Below are positions 36,804 through 45,982 of a stretch of DNA of 64,000 nt, one piece after another; position 1 is the first letter of the stretch, and every line of letters begins with the position of its first letter. The notes under the pieces are model-generated. The model searched no databases, had not been told where the DNA came from, and saw only the letters and a list, made by a program, of their open reading frames with translations. The position numbers and the translations under genes are program-made. Origin of the DNA: Parabacteroides sp. (GTDB lineage: Bacteria > Bacteroidota > Bacteroidia > Bacteroidales > Tannerellaceae); contig JAQVCX010000005.1 of assembly GCA_028689545.1 (NCBI GenBank), positions 1 to 64,000 of the forward strand. Direction: 5' to 3'.

Positions 36804-38088
36804 ATTTAAACCCAAACCTATACACCAGCGCCAACCGGAAGTTTAGCATGAAATGGGTAGCGGAGAATGTCTCCGTAGTCTCGCTCACCTGTGTATCATA
36901 ATCCCGCTTGTAGGTGGAGGCATCAAAGATAATTCGTGAGCCAAAGCCAAGGCCCGCCTCAAAAGCGAAGTTTCCGGAGATAGGTTGCAAATAATTCAGC
37001 ATCGCCCCGATACCGAAGAACTGTCCGGTCTCTCCATGTCCTAGCGGCTCATTATCGCGTACGTTAAAGTTACCGTATTTCATCTGCAAGCCCACGTTGA
37101 ATCCCCGATAAGTGCCATCATCGTTAAACCATAGGCGAGGCTCCAAAGATAACACCGACACTCCCCACAAATTATTAGGGTTTCCTTTATAGCCAAACCG
37201 CGAATACGTACCACCTAGTACGATAGACCCCCAACCTCCAAACATATACTCCAATTCCAAGTTGGGCATGATAGATCCCGTCTTCAGTTCCGCGCCATTC
37301 TTTCCGATGCTCAAGCCCGGAGAGACCGTAAACCAAGGGAGCAAATTACTCCTGACAGTCAAGTTCATCATTTGGTATGTAGGATAGACCTTCTCCGTCT
37401 TCACGGCACGAGTCGCCTCCTGTCGGGGTTGAGACACGGTATACCGCTGTTCCGGGGCTTGTGGCTCAGGCGTTACGGCCACCGTTTCCTGCCGGGTAAT
37501 CCTAGGCTCCGTCGGAGCTACCGGCACTTGCCTCACCTGCTCCTTAGCAGGAGGAGCCACCGGGATCATCGCCCCCTCCTCATAAGGAAGATCGGCCTTG
37601 TTACCGAGCACGACATAAGCGAAGACCTCATCATCCGCGCAAAGATCCGGATCATTGAGCACGTAAATATACGGAACCTCCGTATATCGTTTTAGGCTCG
37701 CAGAGATAGCCGGAATAGATTGATCCATGGAATAGAAGATCTGTTTATTGGCGAACTCTGGCATAGCGAAATACAGCAGATACACATGCACGCTATTCCC
37801 CCACTCCCCACTACGGTCTACGTAATAGGAAATATGTTTATTATCAAGCTCGTATTTGTTTTTAAGATATTTCCTCACGGTATTTCCCCGCCACATGGCA
37901 GTGTTGACGGCGGTTTTGGATACCGCCCCTGTCTCGGTATAGATATGTGAGACGATCAGCACATGAAACTCCCCATCCATCAAAGGATTCATCACCGGCC
38001 AGATCTTCCGGTTCAGTCGTTCCATCTCTATAGAATTATTCCCGTAGGTAGCCTGAATATCGACCTCTCCGGGTATAAAGGAAAACAA
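36802..38088 (-). CDS. DUF3575 outer-membrane protein, 5'-truncated (no signal peptide)
   Basis: About 428 residues. The N-terminal third resembles the OmpA/peptidoglycan-like lobe of DUF3575 proteins (FHVLIVSHIYTETGAVSKTA, then TVRKYLKNKYELDNKHISYY). A Pro/Glu/Thr-rich linker follows, then the C-terminal DUF3575 barrel starting MNLTVRSNLLPWFTVSPGLS and ending RLALVYRFGFK. Members of this family usually begin with a signal peptide. Here the frame starts only at a TTG (38088), is open upstream as GDSFLFSFIPGEVD, and runs into the 3' end of the broken AAA gene without any ATG or signal sequence. I infer that recombination removed the native 5' end, so the protein is probably not exported or not made. 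It is the last gene of the DUF4493/PCMD operon. Confidence 0.65.
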   Translation of the reverse strand: MFSFIPGEVDIQATYGNNSIEMERLNRKIWPVMNPLMDGEFHVLIVSHIYTETGAVSKTAVNTAMWRGNTVRKYLKNKYELDNKHISYYVDRSGEWGNSVHVYLLYFAMPEFANKQIFYSMDQSIPAISASLKRYTEVPYIYVLNDPDLCADDEVFAYVVLGNKADLPYEEGAMIPVAPPAKEQVRQVPVAPTEPRITRQETVAVTPEPQAPEQRYTVSQPRQEATRAVKTEKVYPTYQMMNLTVRSNLLPWFTVSPGLSIGKNGAELKTGSIMPNLELEYMFGGWGSIVLGGTYSRFGYKGNPNNLWGVSVLSLEPRLWFNDDGTYRGFNVGLQMKYGNFNVRDNEPLGHGETGQFFGIGAMLNYLQPISGNFAFEAGLGFGSRIIFDASTYKRDYDTQVSETTETFSATHFMLNFRLALVYRFGFK

Positions 38089-38113
38089 GAATGAATCACC
38101 CTTGGAATTCTCG

Positions 38114-39865
38114 TTATCCGACTGCCCATGGGCGATAAAGGACCTCCCACATTTTACAGACCTTCCCGGCCGCTATATACACCACATAAGTCCTCATGTG
38201 ATAGGCGGGAAACTGACGGTTGATATCGGCGGCGTATCCTTTTACCTGCTCCGCGTCATCCGGACGCACGGATTCCAAGGCCTCAACCGATGCCGCATCC
38301 TTGGCCTTGAAGTACTTAAACTCCACCACCCGGCAGTCATTATGAAATGCGGTGCCCGGTATACCCGTCAAGACCAGATCCGCACGCCCGCTGGGCAAGT
38401 TTTGCTCCACGGCGAAAGTATAACAGAAACTCAAATAGCGGCTCAGTACCTCATAGAAGGAACAACGGATGAAATTCTCGTTCATCTTATCGAATACCTG
38501 CGCGGGGAACTGGCCTAGATATTCCTTGAAATAGTTCTCTATCAAGGGTTCCAACTGGAGATGATCCATAAAAGCCTCATAGATCGGTACAAAACGACGA
38601 GCATCATCACTGATCCGATTCAGCTCATTGTAGTAATTCATGTAGACACTATGCGCCGTCAAGTTGGGAAGCGTCATCTTGAACTGATTTTTTAGCGTTG
38701 TCATCCCCAGATAATAAAGGCTGATCGGATAAAACCTCGGATCGAAGAACTTATGCTTATTGAATTTGCTCCTCAAATCCGGTTGCGAGTAAATCAACTC
38801 ACCATCGATCACCAAGGCATCCAGCATCTCCTTCGCATTCTCCAAGGTGATGGTGAGGCGACGGATCCAATTCATGCCCGTACGAAGATTCCTGTCTACC
38901 ATCTCGTCGGGGACACCTCCCTTTAACTCAGCGAAATTCTTAAAGAAATACGTCAATATAGTGGAGTTAAACAATGGGCGCGCGTTGGGCAAGAAGCGGT
39001 AGCCATCGTAATTATTCACGATCAATGTCCAAAGCTCATCGAACCGATCCTCATTATTACCATATTTCCGGATAACATAGCGAAGATATTCCGAGGCCTC
39101 CTCGTGCGTGAAGCCCAGCATCTCCGTGAAGGTAGGCTCAAAAGTAAGGTTCTCGGCTATATTGTAGCCACTCGTCAAGTCATCCATAGCGACCGGCAAT
39201 ACGCCCGTACAAAAGCAAGTACGGACACTACCCTCTCCGATCCCCGCCTTGATCACCAGGAAAAAAGTACGCAAGAAACTATCGCCGGTAGTGACGGACT
39301 CGTAAAGCGGATCCTTATAGGCTGTCAGCAATTGATTGGTGAAGTTATCGTATTCGTCGATCAATATATAAACCTTGGGCAGATCATGCATACGGGCGAA
39401 AGCAAGGACTTCCTCCAGCATTTGGGTAGCGTTGCCCTTGGTCGAGAACTTGAAGTCCCCGAATAGGTCTCGGTTATGCTCCACCATGATCTCCACCGGG
39501 GTACAATTCAAGTCATTGAAGTTTTACTCCAACCCCTCCATCGTATTATCCACCACCATCTTCGAGAAGTCATAACGGATAATCAAGTATTGGCTATGCT
39601 CCGTAGTCGGATTTGCCCCGATCCACGTACCGCCAAACAGCTCATCGAAACGACGCGCCTTGCTACGGTCGTAATAATGGGCGAGCATGGAGACTAGCAG
39701 ACTTTTGCCAAAACAACAGGGTCGCAGGAACACGGGAGCGTTATAACGTTCCAGATAAGGAATGAACCGCGTCTTGTCCACATAATAAAAACCACGCTCG
39801 CGCATTTCGGCGAAATCCGCCACGGCATAGGGTATAGTTATATCTGCTATCATATGATTCTCCAT
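38114..39865 (-). pseudogene. AAA-ATPase/PD-(D/E)XK nuclease-like gene broken by an in-frame stop
   Basis: From ATG 39865 the frame reads the usual N-terminus of this family (DFAEMRERGFYYVDKTRFIP) and stops at TAA 39524-39526. The same frame resumes directly with NFNDLNCTPVEIMV and runs to 38114, giving a 583-codon gene with one nonsense codon. Family parts are seen: VYILIDEYDNFTNQLL (Walker B), a helical middle, and a C-terminal nuclease-like block (ADLVLTGIPG, then VVEFKYFKA). The P-loop reads FLRPCCFGKS, where the family normally has RPRRFGKS; the Arg-to-Cys change is a second defect. Such genes are common in Bacteroidales and of unknown function. It sits out of place in a surface-protein operon. 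Confidence 0.85.
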
Positions 39866-39947
39866 TCTTCAAGGTTTCCTTTCGCTTCCATATCCAGTCC
39901 CCGGGGCAACAGCCGCATTTGGCTGATAAAATCCGGCTGTCGTAAGA

Positions 39948-40739
39948 TTATTTATAGGGATTGATAATCTCCGTGAACGTCTTTTCTTCAACCAGCGTGC
40001 CATCCACCGTAATACCGATCGAGATTTTCGACTTGGATTCATTATCCAGCTTCACCGTGAGATGATAGCTGTGCGAAGGCTCCAAGGTGAGGGTGCTCGA
40101 ATAGGTATGAGGTACGCTCTCGCCGGGCAAGGTGAGGCTGACTGTATATTGCAAGGCCCTTCCCGCCGTGCCTACGTTGAAATAGGAGGTCTTGTAACTA
40201 TAGTTGCTCTTGTCGAAGGTGAAGCTGCGGCTCGACGCATCGGCGGCATACAGGGTGATCTTATAGCTTGAGAGGAGTTTCTTGATAAAGTCGCTGAACT
40301 CTACATTTACCGAGGAATTTGCCAAGGCGCATTTCAGCGTTACCTCCGTTGCCACCACGGGCTTGACGGTAAACAAGGTATCATCCGCCAAACGAGCCTG
40401 CCCCCAACCGCTATTGGTACGCTCGGCCTCGCCCTCCGTACAGCTCTCTGCCGTGAGAAGGTAGCCGGATCCCGCGCCACAAGTGATGGGGGAACCGGCG
40501 ATATCGCCGTATTTACGAGAGGAGAATACCACCGTCTCGCCCCGGGAAAGGCTCACGTTGAAATCCTTCACATCAAAACCGGACAAGGCACGGGTAACGA
40601 CCTCTACTTTCGAGGTATCGACTACGGATAGCCAGATCTCGCCTTTCTCTTCGCTAAGCGCAGGTTCCTCCTCGTTCGTACAAGAGGCGAATGAGAAGAA
40701 ACACAGGGCGGATAATAGATATAGGATTCGCTTATTCAT
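39948..40739 (-). CDS. DUF4493-family lipoprotein
   Basis: About 263 residues. The lipoprotein signal ends CFFSFASC. The domain begins GEIWLSVVDTSKVEVVTRAL, then a beta-rich DUF4493 pattern: DFNVSLSRGETVVFSS, SAESC-type TAESCTEGEA, and VTLKCALANSSVNVEFSDFI. DUF4493 proteins are Bacteroidales surface lipoproteins with a fimbrillin-like feel; function is unproven. ATG 40739 (MNKRILY) gives the best signal peptide; an ATG two codons upstream is also possible. It is the fourth DUF4493 member in this operon. Confidence 0.8.
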   Translation of the reverse strand: MNKRILYLLSALCFFSFASCTNEEEPALSEEKGEIWLSVVDTSKVEVVTRALSGFDVKDFNVSLSRGETVVFSSRKYGDIAGSPITCGAGSGYLLTAESCTEGEAERTNSGWGQARLADDTLFTVKPVVATEVTLKCALANSSVNVEFSDFIKKLLSSYKITLYAADASSRSFTFDKSNYSYKTSYFNVGTAGRALQYTVSLTLPGESVPHTYSSTLTLEPSHSYHLTVKLDNESKSKISIGITVDGTLVEEKTFTEIINPYK

Positions 40740-40760
40740 AATCATAATTCAATATTACAT

Positions 40761-42629
40761 TTATTGTTCGTAAGAGAATGTCAAGTTATCGATTGTCAAC
40801 ATTGCACCACGAGATGCTGATTCATATCGTCCATTATAATTCGTAGTCTTAATAGAAGAAGTCTCTTCTGACTGATTGTAAGAAGCGTGGTTCGAAGAAG
40901 TAATCATAATACTCAACCGTGTTGCTTTTAAAGAATAATCTGAATATACAATTGGCACTTCAAACTCCGTATAGTCGGAAACTGAGGTTAAAGCTTTACT
41001 AGCCGTTCCTATTATAGTATTTCCATTCAACAAAGAGATCGTCACTATTCCGGTCTCACTATTATCATTCCCGTCTTGTACATACTTATAATATCCCTTC
41101 AGTATTAATGGACGTGATTCAAAACCTACACCTTCATTATAGCTCTCAATTCCATTAACATAAGAATAAGAACCAAGGAAAAGTTTTCCCGCAGATCGAT
41201 TAGCTATAGTAGGCACATTTCGATTATAGTAACCTGAACTTCCAGTAGTCTTACTATCATCTGAAGGAGAAGTTCCATTTGCATCCCATGCTACATTACG
41301 GATGACCATGGCATTAGCTTTATTTTGCGCAGACAAATTTTGATATACACCTGGAGTTTCAGATCCTCCTCCACCCCAAATACCATAACTAGGGACTATT
41401 CCTGTCCAAGACAATGTAGTATTGTAGGTAGAAGGAATAACAAACCATGAATTTCTGTTCGAGCTATTCGTATTGCAGGTTTTCACATTTACACTTGCCC
41501 AATTGCTAGGTTCATTAATTGTAAAATTACAAGTATTCTGGTAATACGATCCTAATGCCGTAGCTCTCCATCTCCCCCCCTGATTCATTCCGGAAATATT
41601 CACAGTTTCCTTCAACTCCTCAAAATCCCCATTAGGAACAGGAAAAGCGCTTTCCGTCATCACCTGTAAAGAGTTACTATATACCTCAAAAAAGTTTGAT
41701 CGTAAAAAATACGTTGTAGATGGATTCAATCCTTCTACGATCCATTTATCTGCTTTCTTAACAGCTTGAATCCAATTAGAGCCATCCGCAGAAACCTCAT
41801 ATTTTGCATTCAACAAGATTTCTTCATCAGTCAACCCCTCTGGTTTGTATGCTATATCCTTTGCTGTCATCGGCGTGATATACACAAACTTGCTCCACGC
41901 ATCGCCATCGCTTTGCGCGGGAAGGGTGAAGGACGGCAGATCCGGGTCGCATTGAACGATGTAGCGTATACGTCTCACCAGATCGCTGTAACTCCAAGTA
42001 TGCGAGACTGACTCACCTAATTTATTCTGACCGGCTAGGATCAGGTTATACGTCTTACCCTTGCCGCCGGAGACAAAGAAGTCCTCGCCATTGGTCAATG
42101 TATGCGAAAGCGTGGCTCCCGAGCCACCGGTCTCCGATACTGTCAAGGTATAGAAATTATATTGGCCCACTAATTTATCCGCCATCTGAGGATGAATGAC
42201 GGCGCTCATCAAAGAAGCCGTAAGGGAGACCGATTTCACCTCGCCCGCCGTGATCGTCACCTTGCCGCTCTCTCCATAAAAATAAGGGACGGCAGACATG
42301 CCCGCCTCCTCGCCATAAGACGCTCTCACCCGATACTCTCCGGTGGGTAGGAAACATCCCGCCTCCACGCCCGGCTGCAGGGTCTTCACGGTCTCGCCCG
42401 TGGCGGCGCTGACTATCGTTATCGTGAAATCAGAGGCGGCGGGGATCGCGCCTTCCGCCAGCGAAGCCTTCGTCAGCACGTCGCCGACAACAGCCTCCAC
42501 CTCGATGCCGCTGAGGAGCAAGCGCCCTTGGCCCTCAGCGCCATCGCGGCGGAGAACCTCGTCGGCGCATCCCGCCATCATCCAGCAAAGGGTGGCCAAA
42601 GTCATTATCTGTCGTATCATCTTTCTCAT
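40761..42629 (-). CDS. Large DUF4493 lipoprotein with C-terminal PCMD-like domain
   Basis: About 622 residues from ATG 42629 (MRKMIRQIM); 18 codons of open frame upstream would overlap the previous gene. The lipobox is WMMAGC. The N-terminal DUF4493 domain is seen in FTITIVSAATGETVKTL, LPTGEYRVRASYGEEAG and SVSLTASLMSAVIHPQMAD. A fibronectin-like middle follows (ILLNAKYEVSADGSNWIQAV). The C-terminal jelly-roll begins VPNGDFEEL and ends MLTIDNLTFSYEQ, as in the PCMD (putative carbohydrate metabolism) family. Base composition drops to AT-rich in the C-terminal part compared with the GC-rich 5' end and neighbours, suggesting a domain swap. Confidence 0.8.
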   Translation of the reverse strand: MRKMIRQIMTLATLCWMMAGCADEVLRRDGAEGQGRLLLSGIEVEAVVGDVLTKASLAEGAIPAASDFTITIVSAATGETVKTLQPGVEAGCFLPTGEYRVRASYGEEAGMSAVPYFYGESGKVTITAGEVKSVSLTASLMSAVIHPQMADKLVGQYNFYTLTVSETGGSGATLSHTLTNGEDFFVSGGKGKTYNLILAGQNKLGESVSHTWSYSDLVRRIRYIVQCDPDLPSFTLPAQSDGDAWSKFVYITPMTAKDIAYKPEGLTDEEILLNAKYEVSADGSNWIQAVKKADKWIVEGLNPSTTYFLRSNFFEVYSNSLQVMTESAFPVPNGDFEELKETVNISGMNQGGRWRATALGSYYQNTCNFTINEPSNWASVNVKTCNTNSSNRNSWFVIPSTYNTTLSWTGIVPSYGIWGGGGSETPGVYQNLSAQNKANAMVIRNVAWDANGTSPSDDSKTTGSSGYYNRNVPTIANRSAGKLFLGSYSYVNGIESYNEGVGFESRPLILKGYYKYVQDGNDNSETGIVTISLLNGNTIIGTASKALTSVSDYTEFEVPIVYSDYSLKATRLSIMITSSNHASYNQSEETSSIKTTNYNGRYESASRGAMLTIDNLTFSYEQ

Positions 42630-42649
42630 ATCCTTATATTCCTGTTTTT

Positions 42650-44311
42650 TTATTCGTAAACCAATTTCATCTCGTCTATCCAAAGGGTGCTACCCTCACC
42701 GCCGATAAAGTAATCGCCATATTTGCTGGCCGCCGCCACGATGATGATATATTTGGGCGTACGATTCGTGGCCCGGTATTCCAAGGGGATCTCGATCTGC
42801 CGATAGCTCGTGGTGGACTGCCCGCTGGTGTACTCGCCATAGGCGATGATATTCTTGTCGTTCTTATCGAACACCTGCCGGACGGAGGGCTTGGTGCGGA
42901 TCTCGTAAGGCTCCGACTTGTCCGAGAGGGCGATATAGATCTGGCACGAGTCCGGACGGCCCCGGAGACTTTCCAGACTGCCCACTTCCTGCCCGATGCG
43001 ATTGATCGTGGTTGAGGTATATTTATATTGAAACTTGAGGGAGGTAGGGAACGAGGCAAACGGACGACCAAATTGCAGCACGCCATTCGTGCCATCCAAG
43101 GCGAAATCGCCCGTGAAGATATTCCCGGCTCCCAGCTTGATCACGGCATCCTTCGATTCCAGCAAGGCGGCCTTCCCGGATACACTCTCGGTCGTAGGTG
43201 TCGTCAGGTTGCCAATGAAAGCCGCCGCGCCCGGGTTACCGGTCCCCCAGAAAGAGGTTCCACCCGAGGGCCACGGATTCCACTGCTTGCCGTCTTGCGA
43301 CCAATCCTCGAAACTGCCGTTCGTCAATGCCACCTCACCGGCGGTGGTAAACGAGCCGCTGCTCGCCTGCGCGTTGTCTACGCTGACGCGGTAATCGTAG
43401 GCCGTACCGCCCCGCAGCCCGCCTATCGTAGCGGTGAAGAAGGTTCCCGAAGTCTTCACGTCCGCCGTCGCGCTCCACGCGGAGGCCGTCTGTTCCTTAT
43501 ATTCCACCACCGGGGTCTTGCCGCTTTGCACGGAGCCGGTAAGCGTGGCTTTCGTCGCCATAGGGAAGACGTTCGACGCGGTGGAAGGGCTATCCTCGGT
43601 TGGCTCTACCACCACTTTCCACTCTTGCCAGGTCTCATCGCCGGCACGGGCGGCGTAGAAGGTCTGCGGATAGGTGAAGTCGCGCACCGTAGTAGGGTCG
43701 GGCGTGACACGCCCATAGGCACCGCCAAGGTTGAGGGTGTGAATCTTTATGTTGGAAAGATCCTGATCCGCGCTCACGTAGATCATGACGACGCGGCTGA
43801 CAGGATCCACCAAGTGATCTACCATGCCGTCTACGTCTACCGTACGATCCACGATCTGGTGTACGGTAAGTGTCCACGGATGATCTTGGTAAGTGCGAAC
43901 GTTCATCGCCAGCGGTGTGGAGAAGTCGAGCCGCGTATTGGCCGATAGCGCGAGACTGTCGAGCGAGGCGAAATCATGAAAAGGGAATTTCGCCTTATCG
44001 TCGCAGCGGGCGGAGTCCAGCTCGATCGTCGCGTCGCGCGGATCGAGTATGAGGCGCGTCAGTTTCAGCCGCGACACGTCCACGGAGTCGTTCACGTAGA
44101 GCGTCACGGTACGCGCCGTGCGGTCTATGTCTACGCCCGAGGCCACCGTCCCGTCTTCCGAGGCGCGCAGGCCCTCAGTCACGATCTCGCTGATCGTTCC
44201 TTCCACCAGCGGGTAGGGTATATCGTTCTCGATACACGAGGCCAGTCCCAACAAGGCGACTAGGCTCGCTACGCGTAAATTCTCTTTAAGCTTCAATCGT
44301 TTTATCTTCAT
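42650..44311 (-). CDS. PCMD-domain lipoprotein
   Basis: A 553-residue lipoprotein (lipobox LLGLASC). The first 220 residues have repeated beta modules with a DUF5018-like DVSRLKLTRLILDPRDATIE pattern and DVDGMVDHLVDPVSRVVMIY. A fibronectin-like module follows (GGTAYDYRVSVDNAQ). The C-terminal PCMD is clear: NGSFEDWSQDGKQWNPWPSG, SFWGTGNPGA, SCQIYIALSD, YIIIVAAASKYGDYFIGGEG and STLWIDEMKLVYE. PCMD folds are carbohydrate-binding-module-like. A surface adhesin or glycan-binding role is inferred. The gene is much more GC-rich than the polysaccharide locus. Confidence 0.85.
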   Translation of the reverse strand: MKIKRLKLKENLRVASLVALLGLASCIENDIPYPLVEGTISEIVTEGLRASEDGTVASGVDIDRTARTVTLYVNDSVDVSRLKLTRLILDPRDATIELDSARCDDKAKFPFHDFASLDSLALSANTRLDFSTPLAMNVRTYQDHPWTLTVHQIVDRTVDVDGMVDHLVDPVSRVVMIYVSADQDLSNIKIHTLNLGGAYGRVTPDPTTVRDFTYPQTFYAARAGDETWQEWKVVVEPTEDSPSTASNVFPMATKATLTGSVQSGKTPVVEYKEQTASAWSATADVKTSGTFFTATIGGLRGGTAYDYRVSVDNAQASSGSFTTAGEVALTNGSFEDWSQDGKQWNPWPSGGTSFWGTGNPGAAAFIGNLTTPTTESVSGKAALLESKDAVIKLGAGNIFTGDFALDGTNGVLQFGRPFASFPTSLKFQYKYTSTTINRIGQEVGSLESLRGRPDSCQIYIALSDKSEPYEIRTKPSVRQVFDKNDKNIIAYGEYTSGQSTTSYRQIEIPLEYRATNRTPKYIIIVAAASKYGDYFIGGEGSTLWIDEMKLVYE

Positions 44312-44329
44312 TCAATTATATTTTCCCTG

Positions 44330-45085
44330 TTACAGATAGAAGGTCATACCTATATTGATAGAGAATAGGTTGATCTTGAAATTACCGGAGGAGACGCGTT
44401 GATGTCCTTCCTCCACTTGGTTGGTCTTTTGGTCGACCCACTTGAAGTCGAATCCCATCACGCCAACCGATACCTCCACGGCCGACCAGTCGGTGATGAA
44501 GGCCGTCATCCCGGGGGCGATACCGATCTGCAGGTTGTGCGAGGTCTGGTAGGAGCCGTCGTAGGTGACACCCGTCCCGGTGGAGTTCTTGCCCGTACCG
44601 TATCCATAGGTGAGGCGCGCCTCGTTGAAAAGGCCGAATATCTTGCTGCGTCCGATGGGCATATAGGTACGCAGGAAGCCGGATACCTCGTACTTATGCT
44701 CCAGATAATAGAGGTTGTCGAGGCTGATGTTGAGATCCTCGCCGAGGTTCAGCTCGAAGTTCTTCAGGTCGAGGTAGTTGCGGTTATAGGCGAAACGCAT
44801 ACCCGCGGAGATGTTGTTGCGGAAGAAATAGCCCGCGTAGGGGCTGATGCCGAAGTTGTAGCCGTTCCCCTCCACGTTCTTCAAGATGAGGAAATTCAGG
44901 TTTCCCGCGTCGTGCTCGGTATAGGAGACGGTTCCTCCCGCCATCCATGTACCTTTCGGGATGAAGACGGTCTCTTGCACCTCTCGGTCGATGCGCTTGA
45001 TGGCTCTCTTGCCACGTTGGGCCCAAGCCTCCCCCGCGCAAAGGGCGCAGAGGAGGGTCAGGCAGATTAGTTTGTTTATTCTCAT
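44330..45085 (-). CDS. Outer-membrane beta-barrel protein
   Basis: About 251 residues with a signal peptide (KLICLTLLCALCAGEAWA). A small OMP beta-barrel follows: TWMAGGTVSYTEHDAGNLN, ISPYAGYFFRNNISAGMRF, EVSGFLRTYMPIG, ending INLFSINIGMTFYL with a terminal aromatic-x-Leu close. ATG 45085 gives the cleanest signal. An ATG at 45103 overlaps the previous stop (ATGA). Within the operon it may anchor or export the PCMD/DUF4493 lipoproteins (inference). Confidence 0.8.
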   Translation of the reverse strand: MRINKLICLTLLCALCAGEAWAQRGKRAIKRIDREVQETVFIPKGTWMAGGTVSYTEHDAGNLNFLILKNVEGNGYNFGISPYAGYFFRNNISAGMRFAYNRNYLDLKNFELNLGEDLNISLDNLYYLEHKYEVSGFLRTYMPIGRSKIFGLFNEARLTYGYGTGKNSTGTGVTYDGSYQTSHNLQIGIAPGMTAFITDWSAVEVSVGVMGFDFKWVDQKTNQVEEGHQRVSSGNFKINLFSINIGMTFYL

Positions 45086-45099
45086 TTTTCCTGTTCTAG

Positions 45100-45942
45100 T
45101 CATATTTCATCGGGAGATTCGGTATCCCCTCCTCCTCCTCCGGGTTCCGGCGTGCCGGGTTCGGCGGGTTCGGCGGGCGTGCCCTTCGAACGTTGCTTGT
45201 AGGCGGTACGTACTTGGGCGAAAAGGTGGGTCGCGTCGCGTACGAATACGCGCGCCTCTTCCGAGGGTTGCAACAGGCTGGAGGCGTTGGCCAGGGCGCA
45301 CATGTCGTCCAGCAGGTCTTGCGCCTCGATGGATAGATCCTTGGAGGTCACGTTCTCGGTTCGTACCGATCTCGACTTGTCGCGCAGGGCGGCCAGCTCG
45401 GCGTAGCGGTCGTTGAGCCGTCGTAGCTCGGCGATGTAAGGTGCCAACTGCAAGGTAGCCACCGGCTCGGCGAACTCGGGCTTGGCCAGATCGGTAAGCA
45501 GACCATTGATCACCTCCGTCTCCTGCGCCGTGGGCAGGTTGGCGAAGTCGCGGTAAGCGCGAAAGGCGGGTTCCATCCGCTGGGCGGCGGCGCGCTCGGC
45601 GACGAGGGGCAGCTTGGCGTAATCCAGCACGCGGCGCACCACGTAGTTGCCTGCCGTATCCCGGTCGGCCTCTACTTGCTGCATCTCCGGTGTCTCGTCC
45701 GAGGTGGAGGTTTGCATCGTGATCTCTGTTAGCTCGCCGACAATGGCGTTCATGCGCGTCACCTGCCCGGCGGAGATATTGAGAGCGGGCACTCCGCTAT
45801 CGGTTTGCAACGAGATCTCGTCCGGCGATTCGGAACCGGAGCCGCTCGGCATCAGTTTCATGTAGCGTTTCAACAGGCTCAGCTTCTCGGCCTTGTTCAA
45901 GTTACCCAACGACATCGGGGGAATCAATGTGAATGTACCCAT
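45100..45942 (-). CDS. DUF6261-like protein
   Basis: A 280-residue soluble, helical protein with no signal peptide. I place the start at ATG 45942 (MGTFTLIPPMS); the longer frame runs through the dyad array and is not credible. It is rich in Ala, Glu and Arg with heptad-like helices (ALNISAGQVTRMNAIVGELT, then APYIAELRRLNDRYAELAAL), and it ends in a Pro/Gly-rich tail (TPEPGGGGGD). This resembles the DUF6261 family, whose members often occur in Bacteroidales mobile or variable regions; function is unknown. A non-exported protein inside an envelope operon is unexpected. Confidence 0.65.
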   Translation of the reverse strand: MGTFTLIPPMSLGNLNKAEKLSLLKRYMKLMPSGSGSESPDEISLQTDSGVPALNISAGQVTRMNAIVGELTEITMQTSTSDETPEMQQVEADRDTAGNYVVRRVLDYAKLPLVAERAAAQRMEPAFRAYRDFANLPTAQETEVINGLLTDLAKPEFAEPVATLQLAPYIAELRRLNDRYAELAALRDKSRSVRTENVTSKDLSIEAQDLLDDMCALANASSLLQPSEEARVFVRDATHLFAQVRTAYKQRSKGTPAEPAEPGTPEPGGGGGDTESPDEI

Positions 45943-45982
45943 AATACGATTTTTTAAAAGGTTATTATTCGTTTGTACCCGC

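Noticed and set aside
43028-43948. 306-codon frame antisense to the PCMD lipoprotein gene
   Set aside because: It is a shadow frame caused by the high GC of the real gene, with Arg/His-rich low-complexity translation.
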